Counted from the first letter of the stretch, positions 23,239 through 32,939 are shown. The stretch: 64,000 bases of DNA from Ancylobacter moscoviensis (GCF_007559435.1 NZ_VMBP01000003.1:248001-312000); one strand, 5' to 3'. Translations and numbers: made by a program. Notes: generated from the sequence alone by a model not told the origin.

Positions 23239-24324
23239 ATGACGACATATTCCGTAGCGGTCATTCCCGGCGACGGGATCGGCAACGAGGTCGTGCCCGA
23301 GGCGCAGCGCGTGCTGGAGGCCGTTGCGCGCTCCGGCGGCTTTTCCTTCGACTGGACCCATTACGACTGGAGTTGCGAACGCTTCGCCAGGACCGGCGCC
23401 ATGATGCCCGCGGACGGCCTCGCGCAGATCCGCGACAAGGACGCCATCTTCCTCGGCGCCGTCGGCTTTCCCGGCGTGCCGGATCACGTCTCGCTCTGGG
23501 GCCTGCTCATCCCCATCCGCCGCGGCTTCCACCAGTATGTGAACCTGCGCCCGGTGAAGCTGCTCGCCGGCGTCGAGAGCCCGCTGAAGGGCCGCGAGCC
23601 CGGCTCGATCGACTTCTACGTCGTGCGCGAGAACAACGAGGGCGAATATTCCTCCATCGGCGGCCGGCTTTATGACGGGCTCGACGACGAGCTGGTGATG
23701 CAGCAGTCCATTTTCACCCGCCGTGGCTGCGACCGCGTGATGCGCTACGCCTTCGAGCTGGCCAAGGGCCGCAAGAAGCACGTCACCTCGGCCACCAAGT
23801 CGAACGGCATCAGCCACACCATGCCGTACTGGGATGAGCGCTTCGCGGCGATTTCCAGGGAATATCCCGGCTTCACCACCGACCAGTTCCACATCGACAT
23901 CCTGACCGCGCATTTCGTACGCAATCCGGATTGGTTCGACGTGATCGTTGCCTCCAACCTGTTCGGCGACATCCTTTCCGATCTGGGTCCGGCGGTGGTC
24001 GGCTCGATCGGCATCGCGCCCGGCGGCAACATCAACCCGGAGAAGGAATATCCCTCCATGTTCGAGCCGGTGCACGGCTCGGCGCCGGATATCGCCGGCA
24101 AGGGCGTCGCCAACCCGATCGGCCAGATCTGGTCCGGCGCGATGATGCTGCGCCATCTCGGCGAAGAGGCCGCCGCCGCCGCCATCGAGGGCGCCATCGA
24201 GAAGGTGCTCGCCCGCCGCGACAGCCTTACCCGCGATCTCGGCGGCAAGGCCGGCACGCGCGAGCTCGCCGACGCCATCATCGGCGCGCTCCCCTTCTCC
24301 CTCGCCCGCGCGCCGGCGGCCTGA
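23239..24324 (+). CDS. ttuC: Tartrate dehydrogenase/decarboxylase-like enzyme
   Basis: A 361-residue beta-decarboxylating dehydrogenase. ATG at 23239 follows AGGAG. Motifs are VIPGDGIGNEVV, GAMMPADGLAQIRDKDAIFLGAVG, PDHVSLWGLLIPIRRGF, YVNLRPVKLLAGV, Tyr in RENNEGEYSSIGG, Lys in ATKSNGISHTM, metal ligands in VIVASNLFGDILSDLGPAVVG and the cofactor loop HGSAPDIAGKGVANP. This pattern matches tartrate dehydrogenase/D-malate dehydrogenase (TtuC/DmlA) rather than LeuB. Such enzymes turn L- or meso-tartrate into oxaloglycolate or glycerate and D-malate into pyruvate with NAD and Mn. It leads an operon with an MmgE/PrpD gene and has a predicted GntR operator upstream. Confidence 0.82.
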   Translation: MTTYSVAVIPGDGIGNEVVPEAQRVLEAVARSGGFSFDWTHYDWSCERFARTGAMMPADGLAQIRDKDAIFLGAVGFPGVPDHVSLWGLLIPIRRGFHQYVNLRPVKLLAGVESPLKGREPGSIDFYVVRENNEGEYSSIGGRLYDGLDDELVMQQSIFTRRGCDRVMRYAFELAKGRKKHVTSATKSNGISHTMPYWDERFAAISREYPGFTTDQFHIDILTAHFVRNPDWFDVIVASNLFGDILSDLGPAVVGSIGIAPGGNINPEKEYPSMFEPVHGSAPDIAGKGVANPIGQIWSGAMMLRHLGEEAAAAAIEGAIEKVLARRDSLTRDLGGKAGTRELADAIIGALPFSLARAPAA

Positions 24325-24362
24325 GCCACGCCACACGCTGAACGAACAACAGGAAACGCTCC

Positions 24363-25790
24363 ATGACGCTGCACCAGACCAACCCCGCGCAGGCCCAGCC
24401 CATCGTCGAGGGGCTCACCCACGACGTCGCCGAATTCGTCGTCGGCACAAGCTATGCCGACCTGCCGGCGGAGGTGATCGAGCTCGGCAAGAAGTCGATC
24501 CTCGACGGCATCGGTCTCGCCCTGTCCGGCTCGGTGGCCAAGAGCGGCGAATACATCCAGTCCTATCTGGCCGGCCTCGGCATCAAGGACGGACCGGCCA
24601 CGGTGATCGGCACCTCGCTGAAAGTGCCCCCGCGCTTCGCCGCCTTCGCTAATGGCGTCGGCATCCACGCCGACGACTATGACGACACCCAGCTCGCCGT
24701 CGCCAAGGATCGTGTCTACGGCCTGCTCACCCACCCCACCGCCCCGGCGCTGCCCGCCGCGCTGGCGGTCGCCGAGGCCGGTGGCCGGTCGGGCGCCGAT
24801 ACGATGCTCGCCTACCATCTCGGGGTCGAGGTGGAGTGCAAGATCGCCGAGGCGATCAACCCGCGCCACTACCAGCACGGTTTCCACGCCACCGCGACCT
24901 GCGGCACCTATGCCGCTGCCGCCGCCGCGTCGAAGCTCAAGGGGCTGGATGTCGAGCAGGTCGTGCGCGCTTTCGGCTGCGCCGGCAGCCAGTCGGCCGG
25001 CCTGCGCGAGAACTTCGGCACCATGATGAAGCCGTTCCATGCCGGCCGCTCCTCGGAGAGCGGCGTCGTCGCGGCTGATTTCGCCGCGCTCGGCTGGACC
25101 ACGACCGACAAGATCCTGGAGGCGCCCCGCGGCTTCTTCCAGGCGGCGGGTGGCGGTTTCGATGCCGGCGCGATCGTCGGCAAGCTCGGCCAGCCCTGGA
25201 CGTTCGTCTTCCCCGGCGTCTCGATCAAGCCGCATCCGTCGGGCTCGCTCACCCATCCGGGCATGACCAAGATGCTGGAATTGATCCGCACCCATGGGAT
25301 CAAGGCGGAGGACGTCGAGCGCGTCGATGTCGGCACCAACCAGAACATGCCGAACGCGCTGATTCATCACCGCCCGAAGAACGAGCTTCAGGCCAAGTTC
25401 TCCATGGAATTCTGCATGGCGATCCTGCTGCTCGACGGGCGCGGCAGCCTGCCGGAGTTCACCGACGAGGTGGTCGAGCGCGAAGACGTCAAGGCGATGA
25501 TCGAGAAGGTGAACTTCCACGTCCATCCGGAGGCCGAGGCCGCCGGCTACGACAAGATGACCACCATCATCGACATCCACATGAAGGACGGGCGCACCAT
25601 CTCCGGCCGCTCCGACTTCGGCAAGGGCAGCCCGGCCAACCCGATGACCTATGACGAGGCCGCCGACAAGTTCCGTGGCTGCGCCGAGTTTGCCAAGTGG
25701 GACAAGGCAAAGACCGAGGCCATCATCGAGACGGTGCGCCGCCTCGAGCAGGTCGCCGACATCCGCGAACTCACGCGCCTGTGCGCCTGA
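24363..25790 (+). CDS. MmgE/PrpD-family protein, second copy
   Basis: A 475-residue MmgE/PrpD protein, 38 bp after the tartrate dehydrogenase gene. Conserved segments are GIHADDYDDTQLA, THPTAPALPAALAVAE, GVEVECKIAEAINPRHY, HATATCGTYAAAAA and KPFHAGRSSESG. It shares the DYDDT pocket motif with the copy at 16.8 kb but differs elsewhere, as expected for paralogues acting on related substrates or steps. Known family reactions are dehydration, decarboxylation or epimerisation of polycarboxylates. Pairing each MmgE/PrpD gene with dehydrogenase genes suggests isomerise-then-oxidise steps, though this is inference. Confidence 0.85.
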   Translation: MTLHQTNPAQAQPIVEGLTHDVAEFVVGTSYADLPAEVIELGKKSILDGIGLALSGSVAKSGEYIQSYLAGLGIKDGPATVIGTSLKVPPRFAAFANGVGIHADDYDDTQLAVAKDRVYGLLTHPTAPALPAALAVAEAGGRSGADTMLAYHLGVEVECKIAEAINPRHYQHGFHATATCGTYAAAAAASKLKGLDVEQVVRAFGCAGSQSAGLRENFGTMMKPFHAGRSSESGVVAADFAALGWTTTDKILEAPRGFFQAAGGGFDAGAIVGKLGQPWTFVFPGVSIKPHPSGSLTHPGMTKMLELIRTHGIKAEDVERVDVGTNQNMPNALIHHRPKNELQAKFSMEFCMAILLLDGRGSLPEFTDEVVEREDVKAMIEKVNFHVHPEAEAAGYDKMTTIIDIHMKDGRTISGRSDFGKGSPANPMTYDEAADKFRGCAEFAKWDKAKTEAIIETVRRLEQVADIRELTRLCA

Positions 25791-25804
25791 TCCCACCGCA
25801 ATGG

Positions 25805-25841
25805 AAAGGGCGCCCGTCGCATCGCCGCGCGGGCGCCCTTT
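25805..25841. terminator. Bidirectional terminator between the island and the cyd operon
   Basis: AAAGGGCGCCCG and its perfect complement enclose a 13-base loop, followed by TTTGT on the plus strand and preceded by AAA, which gives a short T-run on the minus strand. It lies between two convergent operons. Confidence 0.85.
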
Positions 25842-25865
25842 GTCATGTCAGGACAATCCGTCCGT

Positions 25866-26012
25866 TCAGCGCGGCCGGCGCGCGCTTGCCGGGGCCGGCT
25901 GCGGCTTGGCCCTGGAACGGGCCAGATCGTCCATCAGCTCGTACCACATGGCGTTGAGCACGGCGAAGGCCGCCGCCAGCGGCAGGCCGAGAAGCCAGGC
26001 GAAATACCACAT
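25866..26012 (-). CDS. cydX: Cytochrome bd oxidase small subunit CydX
   Basis: This 48-residue frame reads MWYFAWLLGLPLAAAFAVLN and then a charged tail ending in RRPR. MWYFAWxLG is the hallmark of CydX/YbgT, the single-helix subunit that stabilises the haem groups of cytochrome bd oxidase. It lies 15 bp after cydB with a GAGGGGAGGAG ribosome site, in the expected last position of the operon. The tail is longer and more basic than in the 37-residue E. coli protein. It is short enough to be missed by length-filtered gene calling. Confidence 0.92.
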   Translation of the reverse strand: MWYFAWLLGLPLAAAFAVLNAMWYELMDDLARSRAKPQPAPASARRPR

Positions 26013-26027
26013 GTCGCTCTCCTCCCC

Positions 26028-27185
26028 TCAATAGGCGTGGCTGCTGTCGTTCTGGATCGCCCGCGCGTCCACCTTCCCCCACAGCACGCGGTAGACCCAC
26101 GTGGTGTAGGCGACGATGATCGGGATGAAGATCACGGTCACGACCAGCATGATGAACAAAGTGAGATGGCTCGACGAGGCGTCCCACACCGTCAGGCTGG
26201 ACCCCGGATCGAGCGAGGACGGCAGGATGAAGGGGAACATCGACAGCCCCACTGTCGCGATGATGCCGAAGATCGACACGGCGCTCACCAGCAGCGCGCC
26301 GATTTCGGCGCGGACGCGCAGCAGGACAAGGCAGGCCAGCGCGCCGACGAGGCCGAGCGCGGGCCCCGCCAGCATCCAGGGATGCGCGGCATAGTTGGCG
26401 AACCAGGCGCCGGGGGCCAGCTCGACCGTCTTGGCGAGCGGGTTGGAAGGCCCTCCGGCGACGATCCCGCCGGTGATGCGATAGCCTTCGTCGCCGAACC
26501 ACAGCCACACGCCGCCAAGCGCGAACAGGGCGATGGTCAGCACCGCGGCAACGCTGCCCGCCATCCGGGAGCGCGCCGCGACGTCGCCTTGCGTCTTCAG
26601 AACCAGCCAGCCGGCACCGTGCATGACCAGCATCGCCACCGAGAGCAGCCCGCACAGCAGGCCGAACGGGTTGAGCAGTTCGAACAGCGTCGTACCGTCA
26701 TAGAAGATGCGCAGGTCGTTGTTCAGGTGGAAGGGCACGCCCTGCAGCACATTGCCGACCGCCACGCCCATCACCAGCGCCGGCACGAGGCCGCCGATGA
26801 ACAGCGCCCAGTCCCAGGCTCCGCGCCACAGCGCGCTGTCGCGCTTGGAGCGGTACTTGAAGCCGACGGGGCGCAGGATGAGCGCGAACAGGATCGCGAA
26901 CATGGCGAGGTAGAAGCCGGAGAAGGACACCGCATAGAGCGGCGGCCATGCGGCGAAGATCGCGCCGCCGCCGAGGATCAGCCACACCTGGTTGCCTTCC
27001 CAGACGGGGCCAACCGAGTTGATGACCACCCGCCGTTCGAGGTCGGTCCTCGCGACGAAGGGCAGCAGGATGTCCGTGCCGAGGTCGAAGCCGTCCATCA
27101 CGGCAAAGCCGATCAGCAGGACGCCGAGCAGCAGCCACCAGATGACGCGCAGCGTGTCGTAGTCGATGAGCGTGTGAAGGATCAT
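26028..27185 (-). CDS. cydB: Cytochrome bd ubiquinol oxidase subunit II
   Basis: This 385-residue subunit pairs with CydA and completes the quinol oxidase that reduces oxygen to water with high affinity. ATG at 27185 lies 4 bp after the cydA stop. The N-terminus [35 protein letters not shown] is shown here only in part: the block [15 protein letters not shown] is the family signature, followed by [20 protein letters not shown]. Eight to nine helices are visible. Length agrees with E. coli CydB (379). Confidence 0.95.
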   Translation of the reverse strand: MILHTLIDYDTLRVIWWLLLGVLLIGFAVMDGFDLGTDILLPFVARTDLERRVVINSVGPVWEGNQVWLILGGGAIFAAWPPLYAVSFSGFYLAMFAILFALILRPVGFKYRSKRDSALWRGAWDWALFIGGLVPALVMGVAVGNVLQGVPFHLNNDLRIFYDGTTLFELLNPFGLLCGLLSVAMLVMHGAGWLVLKTQGDVAARSRMAGSVAAVLTIALFALGGVWLWFGDEGYRITGGIVAGGPSNPLAKTVELAPGAWFANYAAHPWMLAGPALGLVGALACLVLLRVRAEIGALLVSAVSIFGIIATVGLSMFPFILPSSLDPGSSLTVWDASSSHLTLFIMLVVTVIFIPIIVAYTTWVYRVLWGKVDARAIQNDSSHAY

Positions 27186-27189
27186 GGTC

Positions 27190-28767
27190 CTACTCCGCGG
27201 CGACGAGGTTGGCGGGAACGAGTTCGGCGTCCGGCTCCTCATCCGGCTCCGGCCCCTTGGCGATGGCGCGGACCATCAGCGTCATCTCGATGATGATGAG
27301 CACCGTGTAGATCAGCGCGAAGCCGATGATCGTGGTGAGCACGGTGGCCGCCCCGAGGCTGGAGACGGCGGCGGCGGTCGGCAGCACGCCCTCGATGATC
27401 CAGGGCTGGCGGCCGAACTCCGCCACCACCCAGCCCAGCTCCGCTGCAATCCACGGTAGTGGGATGGCGAGTACTGCTACCCACAACATGGGACGGTAGC
27501 AATCGAGTAGCCGGCGGGCAGAGAGGAAGAAGAAGCTCGCGGTGAGCGCGATGAAGAAGAAGCCGAGCCCGACCATGATTCGGAACGACCAGAACAGCGT
27601 CGGCACGCTCGGCACCGTGTCCCACGCGGCCTGCGCGATCTGGTCGGGTGTGGCCTGGCGGGGGTCGTCGACGTAGCGTCGCAATAGCAAGGCGTAGCCG
27701 AGATCGGCGCCGTTGTCCTCGAACGCCTCGCGGACCTGCGGCGGGATGGCGGCCGGGCTGCTGGCGGCGCGGATCTTCTGCAGGGCGTCGAAGGCGACGA
27801 TGCCGTCGCGGATCCGATCCTCCGCCTTCCGCACCAGTTCGTCGATGCCGGGCACGACGGTGTCGAGCGAGCGCGTCGCGATGAGGCCCAGCGCCCACGG
27901 GATGCGCACGGCGAAATGGGTCTCCCGGTCGGTCTGGCTCGGCAGGCCGAACACGGTGAAGGCGGCCGGCGCCGGCTCGGTCTCCCACATCGCCTCGATG
28001 GCGGCGAGCTTCATTTTCTGATGTTCTGTCGTGAGATAGCCGCTCTCGTCGCCCAGCACGACGACCGACAGCGAAGCCGCGAGGCCGAAGGAGGCGGCGA
28101 CCGTCATCGAACGCTTGGCGATCTCGATATGGCGGCCCTTCAGCAGGTACCAGGCGGAGACGCCGAGTACGAAGATGGAAGCCGTCACGTAGCCGGCGGA
28201 GACGGTGTGGACGAACTTCGCCTGCGCCACCGGGTTCGTCACCACGGCGAAGAAATCGGTGATCTCCATGCGCATGGTCTGCGGATTGAACGCCGCGCCG
28301 GTCGGATTCTGCATCCAGCCATTGGCGATGAGAATCCACAAAGCCGAAAAATTGGAACCCAGAGCAACGGCCCAGGTGGCGATGAGATGACCGATCTTGG
28401 ACAGCCGGTCCCAGCCGAAGAAGAACAGGCCGACGAAGGTCGCCTCAAGGAAGAAGGCCATCAGCCCTTCGATCGCCAGCGGGGCGCCGAAGATGTCGCC
28501 GACATAGTGGCTGTAATAGCTCCAGTTCATGCCGAACTGGAATTCCATCACGATGCCGGTGGCAACGCCGAGCACGAAATTGATGCCGAACAGCGTGCCC
28601 CAGAACTTGGTCATCTGCCGCCAGATACGCCGGCCGGTCATGACATAGACCGTCTCCATGACCGCCAGGAGCACCGAAAGTCCCAGCGTCAACGGCACGA
28701 AAAGGAAATGATACAGCGCCGTCATTGCGAATTGCAGGCGCGAGAGGTCGACGACATCGAGTTCCAT
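27190..28767 (-). CDS. cydA: Cytochrome bd ubiquinol oxidase subunit I
   Basis: A 525-residue haem-bearing subunit. His20 (MTALYHF) is the expected haem b595 ligand; FVHTVSAGY carries the second His, and the Met in [11 protein letters not shown] fits the third ligand. FFLEATFVG holds the proton-channel glutamates. [20 protein letters not shown] marks the quinol-binding Q-loop, and the long insertion after it places the enzyme in the long-Q-loop subfamily like E. coli bd-I. The operon order is regulator-cydD-cydC-cydA-cydB-cydX, so assembly factors and oxidase are made together, typically under low oxygen. Confidence 0.96.
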   Translation of the reverse strand: MELDVVDLSRLQFAMTALYHFLFVPLTLGLSVLLAVMETVYVMTGRRIWRQMTKFWGTLFGINFVLGVATGIVMEFQFGMNWSYYSHYVGDIFGAPLAIEGLMAFFLEATFVGLFFFGWDRLSKIGHLIATWAVALGSNFSALWILIANGWMQNPTGAAFNPQTMRMEITDFFAVVTNPVAQAKFVHTVSAGYVTASIFVLGVSAWYLLKGRHIEIAKRSMTVAASFGLAASLSVVVLGDESGYLTTEHQKMKLAAIEAMWETEPAPAAFTVFGLPSQTDRETHFAVRIPWALGLIATRSLDTVVPGIDELVRKAEDRIRDGIVAFDALQKIRAASSPAAIPPQVREAFEDNGADLGYALLLRRYVDDPRQATPDQIAQAAWDTVPSVPTLFWSFRIMVGLGFFFIALTASFFFLSARRLLDCYRPMLWVAVLAIPLPWIAAELGWVVAEFGRQPWIIEGVLPTAAAVSSLGAATVLTTIIGFALIYTVLIIIEMTLMVRAIAKGPEPDEEPDAELVPANLVAAE

Positions 28768-28814
28768 GGTCGGTTCCGGTTGCTTTCCGGTCTCCTGTCG
28801 GTCTTCGGGGGTGT

Positions 28815-30503
28815 CTAGTCAGGTCGAAGCGTGGCGAGCGCGGCGTCGAACGCCGGTTCTCCTTTGTTGGCAATGGCTTGGATGCGGCCGTCGGCGATGA
28901 GGACGATGCGGTCGGCCACCTCCGCCTCGCGTCGCAGGTGAGTAGCAAAAACCGTAGCGTTTCCGTGCGACACGGCTGCTACTCGCGCTACCACGTCGCG
29001 CGCCGTAGCACCGTCCAGTCCCTCGGTCGGCTCGTCGAGCAGCCAGAGCGGCGCGGCGCGCAGGAACAGACGGGCGAGTGCGAGCCGGCGGGCCTGTCCG
29101 CCCGAGAGGCCGAGACCGCCCTCGCCCAGAAGCGTGCCGAGCCCCTCCGGCAGGGCGGCGACCACCGCGCCGAGGCCGGCGGCCTCGAGGGCGGCGAGAA
29201 GGCGGGCGTCGTCGGCATCGGGATCGGCGATGAGCAGGTTGCCGCGCAGCGTGTCGCGGAACAGCTCGGTACGCTGGGTGAGCAGGGTCGAGGATACGGC
29301 GGCGAGGCGGCCGGCCTTGATGCCGATCTCCCCGGCGATGGCGGCGAGCAGCGTCGACTTGCCCGCCCCGCTCGCGCCCACGATGGCCAGCCGCTCGCCC
29401 GCGCGGACGACGAGATCGACGCCGGTGAGCACCGGGCGGGTCGAGCCGGCATGACCGACGGCCACGCCATCGAGGCGCAGGGCCACGCCCGGCTCCGGCG
29501 CCGGCAGCGCGGACGCCACGACGGGAGCGGCCAGACGCGGCGCGACGCGACGTGCGGCGATGAGCGCGCGCTCGCATTCGACCACGCCGCGCTTGAGCAT
29601 CCCGAAGGGATCGAAGGCGGCGAGCGCGACGAGCAGCAGCAGCGCCGCCAGCGGGGCGTCGACGACGCCCTCCCCCTTCAGCGCCGCCGCGACGAGCAGC
29701 GCCAGCGCCAGCAGCAGACCGCCGGCGGCGGACAGGGCGGCGCCGGTGAAGACCTCGACGCGGTTGAGCGCGTCGTCGGCTTCGCCCTGCCGCCGGTCGG
29801 CCTCGACGAGGGCCTCGCGCTGGGCGGCCAGACGGCCGGTCATGACGAGCTCGGTCTGGCCGGCCACCAGATCGATGGCGCGGGCGCGCAGCACTTCCAG
29901 CGCATGGGCGCGGCGGCGCCCCGGACGGCGCGCGGCGCGCAGGCCCAGAAGGGGAATCAGGAAGCCGCAGCCCAGCACCACGGCGGCGAAGGCGAACGCG
30001 GTGCCCGGATCGATGAAGCCGATGAAGACGGCCGCCGCCAGCGTGACCGCGATGGCCGCCAGCACCGGCACGAGCACGCGCAGATAGAGCGAATCCAGCG
30101 CGTCGATATCAAGGGTGAGGCGGAACAGCAGCCGCGCGGGACGATCGGCGAGCCGGCCCGCCGCCTCGGGCGCCGCCCAGCCGAGGAAGAGCCGCTCGCG
30201 CAGGCCCGCCAGCACGGCCAGCGCGGCATCGTGCGTGACCAGCCGCTCGCCGTAGCGGGCGACGGTGCGGGTGATGGCGAAGAAACGGATGCCGGCCGAG
30301 GGGGCGAAGACGTCGAAGGCCACGGCGCCGACGGCGGAAAGCCCGGCAAGGGCGGTGGCGGTGATGAACCAGCCGGACAGTCCGAGCAGCGCGGTGCCGG
30401 CGATCAGCGTCAGCGCCGCCAGCGCGATGCCGCCCAGCAGCGCCAGTCGGCGCTCGGCGAAGAACAGGCGCAGGATCGCGCCCATGGAGCGCAGCGCGGT
30501 CAT
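28815..30503 (-). CDS. cydC: Thiol reductant ABC exporter subunit CydC
   Basis: A 562-residue fused permease-ATPase that, with CydD, exports glutathione and cysteine to the periplasm, a condition for cytochrome bd assembly. Six hydrophobic helices occupy about residues 15-290, starting with LLGGIALAALTLIAGTALLG. The ATPase follows, with Walker A VGASGAGKST, signature LSGGQARRLALARL and Walker B LWLLDEPTEGLD. Its start overlaps the cydD stop as ATGA. The cydA gene starts 47 bp later, so all are probably one transcript. Confidence 0.93.
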   Translation of the reverse strand: MTALRSMGAILRLFFAERRLALLGGIALAALTLIAGTALLGLSGWFITATALAGLSAVGAVAFDVFAPSAGIRFFAITRTVARYGERLVTHDAALAVLAGLRERLFLGWAAPEAAGRLADRPARLLFRLTLDIDALDSLYLRVLVPVLAAIAVTLAAAVFIGFIDPGTAFAFAAVVLGCGFLIPLLGLRAARRPGRRRAHALEVLRARAIDLVAGQTELVMTGRLAAQREALVEADRRQGEADDALNRVEVFTGAALSAAGGLLLALALLVAAALKGEGVVDAPLAALLLLVALAAFDPFGMLKRGVVECERALIAARRVAPRLAAPVVASALPAPEPGVALRLDGVAVGHAGSTRPVLTGVDLVVRAGERLAIVGASGAGKSTLLAAIAGEIGIKAGRLAAVSSTLLTQRTELFRDTLRGNLLIADPDADDARLLAALEAAGLGAVVAALPEGLGTLLGEGGLGLSGGQARRLALARLFLRAAPLWLLDEPTEGLDGATARDVVARVAAVSHGNATVFATHLRREAEVADRIVLIADGRIQAIANKGEPAFDAALATLRPD

Positions 30504-32251
30504 GGGGCCACCTCCCCGTTGCCGAGCGGGATCACCCGGTCCATCCGCGCCGCCAGAAGCGGATCGTGGGTGGCGAGGATCAGCGTGCGCCCGCGCGCCA
30601 GCTCCAGCAGACCGTCCGCCACTTCGGCCGCCGTGTCGCTGTCGAGATGGGCAGTCGGCTCGTCCGCGAGGATGAGGCCGGCATCCGGCGTCGCCGCGAG
30701 CCGGGCCAGCGCGAGACGCAGCGCCTCGCCGCCCGACAGGCCGCGCCCGCCCTCGCCGATAGGGGCCGGCCCGCGCAGCGCGGCGACCTCTTCCAGCCGC
30801 GCCACCCGCAGGGCGGCGCGCACCGTCTCGGCGTCGATGCCGGCGCGGCCGAGACCGATATTGCCCTTGAGCGTACCGGCGAAGATGTGCGGCTGCTGGC
30901 CGATATAGGCCATGCCGGCGCGCAGGCGCGCGGCGCTCTCGCCCGTCAGCGCCTCGCCGCCGACGAAGACCTGCCCGGCCTGAGGCGGAGCGAGGCCGGC
31001 GACGAGCGCCAGCAGGGTCGACTTGCCGGCGCCGCTCGGCGCGAAGAGCGCCACATGCTCGCCCGGCGCCACCGTGAGATCGAAGCCGTCGAACAGCGGC
31101 GCGGAGGAACCGGAACCGGCGCGGTGGGCGTGGACGAAGCGCACGCCTTCCAGCCGCACTTCCGGCGCGCTACCGGAACGCGCGGGCACCGGCTCGTCCG
31201 TGCCGACCACCGGCAGGCCGTCCGCGCCCAGCCGGTCGAGCGCCGCAAGGGCCGCCTGCCCGGCGGCACGATCGTGCCACGCGGCGGAGAGGTCGCGCAG
31301 CGGCTCGAAGAAGGCCGGCGCGACGAGCAGGATGAACAGGCCCTCGCCGAGACCGAGGCGGGCTCCCCACGCGCCGAAGCCGATCATGCCCAGCAGATGG
31401 AAGCCGATATAGCCCGCCACCATGGCGACGCCGACGGCGGAGAACAGCTCCAGCACCGCCGAGGACAGGAAGGCGATGCGGAGCACCGCCATGGTGCGCT
31501 GCCGGAGATTTTCCGCATCCGCGCGCAGCCGCCGGGCGGTGGCTTCCACCGCGCCGAAGCTGCGGATGGTGGCGAGGCCGCGCAGCCGGTCCAGCAGGAA
31601 GGCGTTCATGCCGCCGATCTCGACGAGCTGGGCCTCGCTCGCCTCCTTCGCCCGCCAGCCGATCAGCGCCATGAAGAGCGGGATCAGCGGCGCGCAGACC
31701 GCGAGGATGAGCGCCGCCGCCCAGGAGAGGGGCAGCACGCAGGCGAGGATGACCAGCGGCACGACCACCGCCCGGTAGCGGGCCGGCAGGAAGCGCGAGA
31801 GATAGGGCACCACCGCCTCCGCCTGCTCGGCCAGCACGCTGGCGGCGAGGCCGGAGGGAGGGCGGGCGATATCGAGCGGGGAGCGGCGCGCCAGCGCCAC
31901 GGCCGCCACCGCGCGGCGGCGAGACAGTTCCGCCCGCGCGGCGCGGAAGGCGATGCGTCCGCCACCGGCCTCGGCCAGCGCGCGCACGAGGCCAAGCCCG
32001 GCGATGCCAGCCGCCGGCAGCGTGACCTCGGCCAGTCCGCCGCCGGACGCGAGCGCCGCGACCGCCCCGGCGAGCAGGGCCGCCTGCGGCAGCCAGAGCA
32101 GCGCAGCGGCGATCTGCAACGCAAGGGCGGCGCGCAGGCCGGGAACGGCATCCGAGGCGGCCCGACGGGCGGGCGCGGGCTCCGACGCGGCGCCGGGGGC
32201 TATTGCGGGAGTAGCTGTCGCCGGGGCGGCTGTGGCGGGGGTGGCGCTCAT
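30500..32251 (-). CDS. cydD: Thiol reductant ABC exporter subunit CydD
   Basis: A 583-residue partner of CydC. After an alanine- and proline-rich N-terminal tail of about 30 residues come six helices and an ATPase domain with Walker A FAPSGAGKST, signature LSGGEALRLALARL and Walker B GLILADEPTAHLD. The ATG at 32251 follows the regulator stop as TGACATG with GGAG 11 bp upstream. An in-frame ATG at 32272 would overlap the regulator by 20 bp and is less likely. Confidence 0.93.
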   Translation of the reverse strand: MSATPATAAPATATPAIAPGAASEPAPARRAASDAVPGLRAALALQIAAALLWLPQAALLAGAVAALASGGGLAEVTLPAAGIAGLGLVRALAEAGGGRIAFRAARAELSRRRAVAAVALARRSPLDIARPPSGLAASVLAEQAEAVVPYLSRFLPARYRAVVVPLVILACVLPLSWAAALILAVCAPLIPLFMALIGWRAKEASEAQLVEIGGMNAFLLDRLRGLATIRSFGAVEATARRLRADAENLRQRTMAVLRIAFLSSAVLELFSAVGVAMVAGYIGFHLLGMIGFGAWGARLGLGEGLFILLVAPAFFEPLRDLSAAWHDRAAGQAALAALDRLGADGLPVVGTDEPVPARSGSAPEVRLEGVRFVHAHRAGSGSSAPLFDGFDLTVAPGEHVALFAPSGAGKSTLLALVAGLAPPQAGQVFVGGEALTGESAARLRAGMAYIGQQPHIFAGTLKGNIGLGRAGIDAETVRAALRVARLEEVAALRGPAPIGEGGRGLSGGEALRLALARLAATPDAGLILADEPTAHLDSDTAAEVADGLLELARGRTLILATHDPLLAARMDRVIPLGNGEVAP

Positions 32252-32252
32252 G

Positions 32253-32882
32253 TCACCGCGCGGCTCCGCCATCCGGTTCGCCGTCGCCGGGCGGAATATC
32301 GGCCGGCTGGGACCCACTCGCCTTCGCCTTGGACCGGCGGCCGAGCGAGACGATCCGGTCCTTGGTCTCCAGCAGGCGGCTGATCTTCGAGCCCAGGCTC
32401 AGCAGGTTGGCGAGGCGCTCGGTCTCCAGCCGCTTCACGTCGTCGTACCAGTTGGTGAGCTGCTCGATGAGGCCGTGCATCTGCGCCATGCGCTGCTGGG
32501 CGTAGCGCTCCTTCTCGCTGCCGGGCTGCTGCATGAGGATCTCGCGCAGCACCGAGAGGGTGGGGTCGACCTCGCGCTTCTTGCGCTCCTCGGCGAGGGT
32601 GCGCAGGATCTGCCAGACATCGTCGGGCGTGGTGAAGAAGTCGCGCCGGTCGTCGGGCAGATGGCGCAGCAGGACGAGGTTCCACGCCTGCAATTCGCGC
32701 AGGCTCATCGAGACGTTGGAGCGCGAGATGCCGAGCGCCTCGACGATCTCGTCAGCGCAGAGCGGCTCGGGCGAGACATAGAGCAGCGCGTAGATCTGCC
32801 CGACGGTGCGGTTGATGCCCCAGCGGCTGCCCATCTCGCCGAAATGCAGCACGAAGGACTGGATGAGGGGCGGCAGGTTCAC
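32253..32882 (-). CDS. GbsR/MarR-like transcriptional regulator of the cyd operon
   Basis: A 209-residue winged-helix regulator. The N-terminus FGEMGSRWGINRTVGQIYALL and the HTH core LCADEIVEALGISRSNVSMSLRELQAWNLV are the pattern of the GbsR/DUF-type MarR branch. A long helical C-terminus (about 110-180) probably dimerises; no cysteine or haem-binding motif stands out. It is the first gene of the cydDCABX operon, directly coupled to cydD. A perfect 24-bp palindrome lies 58 bp upstream. The simplest model is an autoregulator that controls the whole operon; its signal is unknown. Confidence 0.82.
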   Translation of the reverse strand: MNLPPLIQSFVLHFGEMGSRWGINRTVGQIYALLYVSPEPLCADEIVEALGISRSNVSMSLRELQAWNLVLLRHLPDDRRDFFTTPDDVWQILRTLAEERKKREVDPTLSVLREILMQQPGSEKERYAQQRMAQMHGLIEQLTNWYDDVKRLETERLANLLSLGSKISRLLETKDRIVSLGRRSKAKASGSQPADIPPGDGEPDGGAAR

Positions 32883-32939
32883 GGCGGCGGGGTCCTGGCT
32901 GGCGGAGGCGGGAGGCGCCTCGAAATTCGTCGTCTACGA

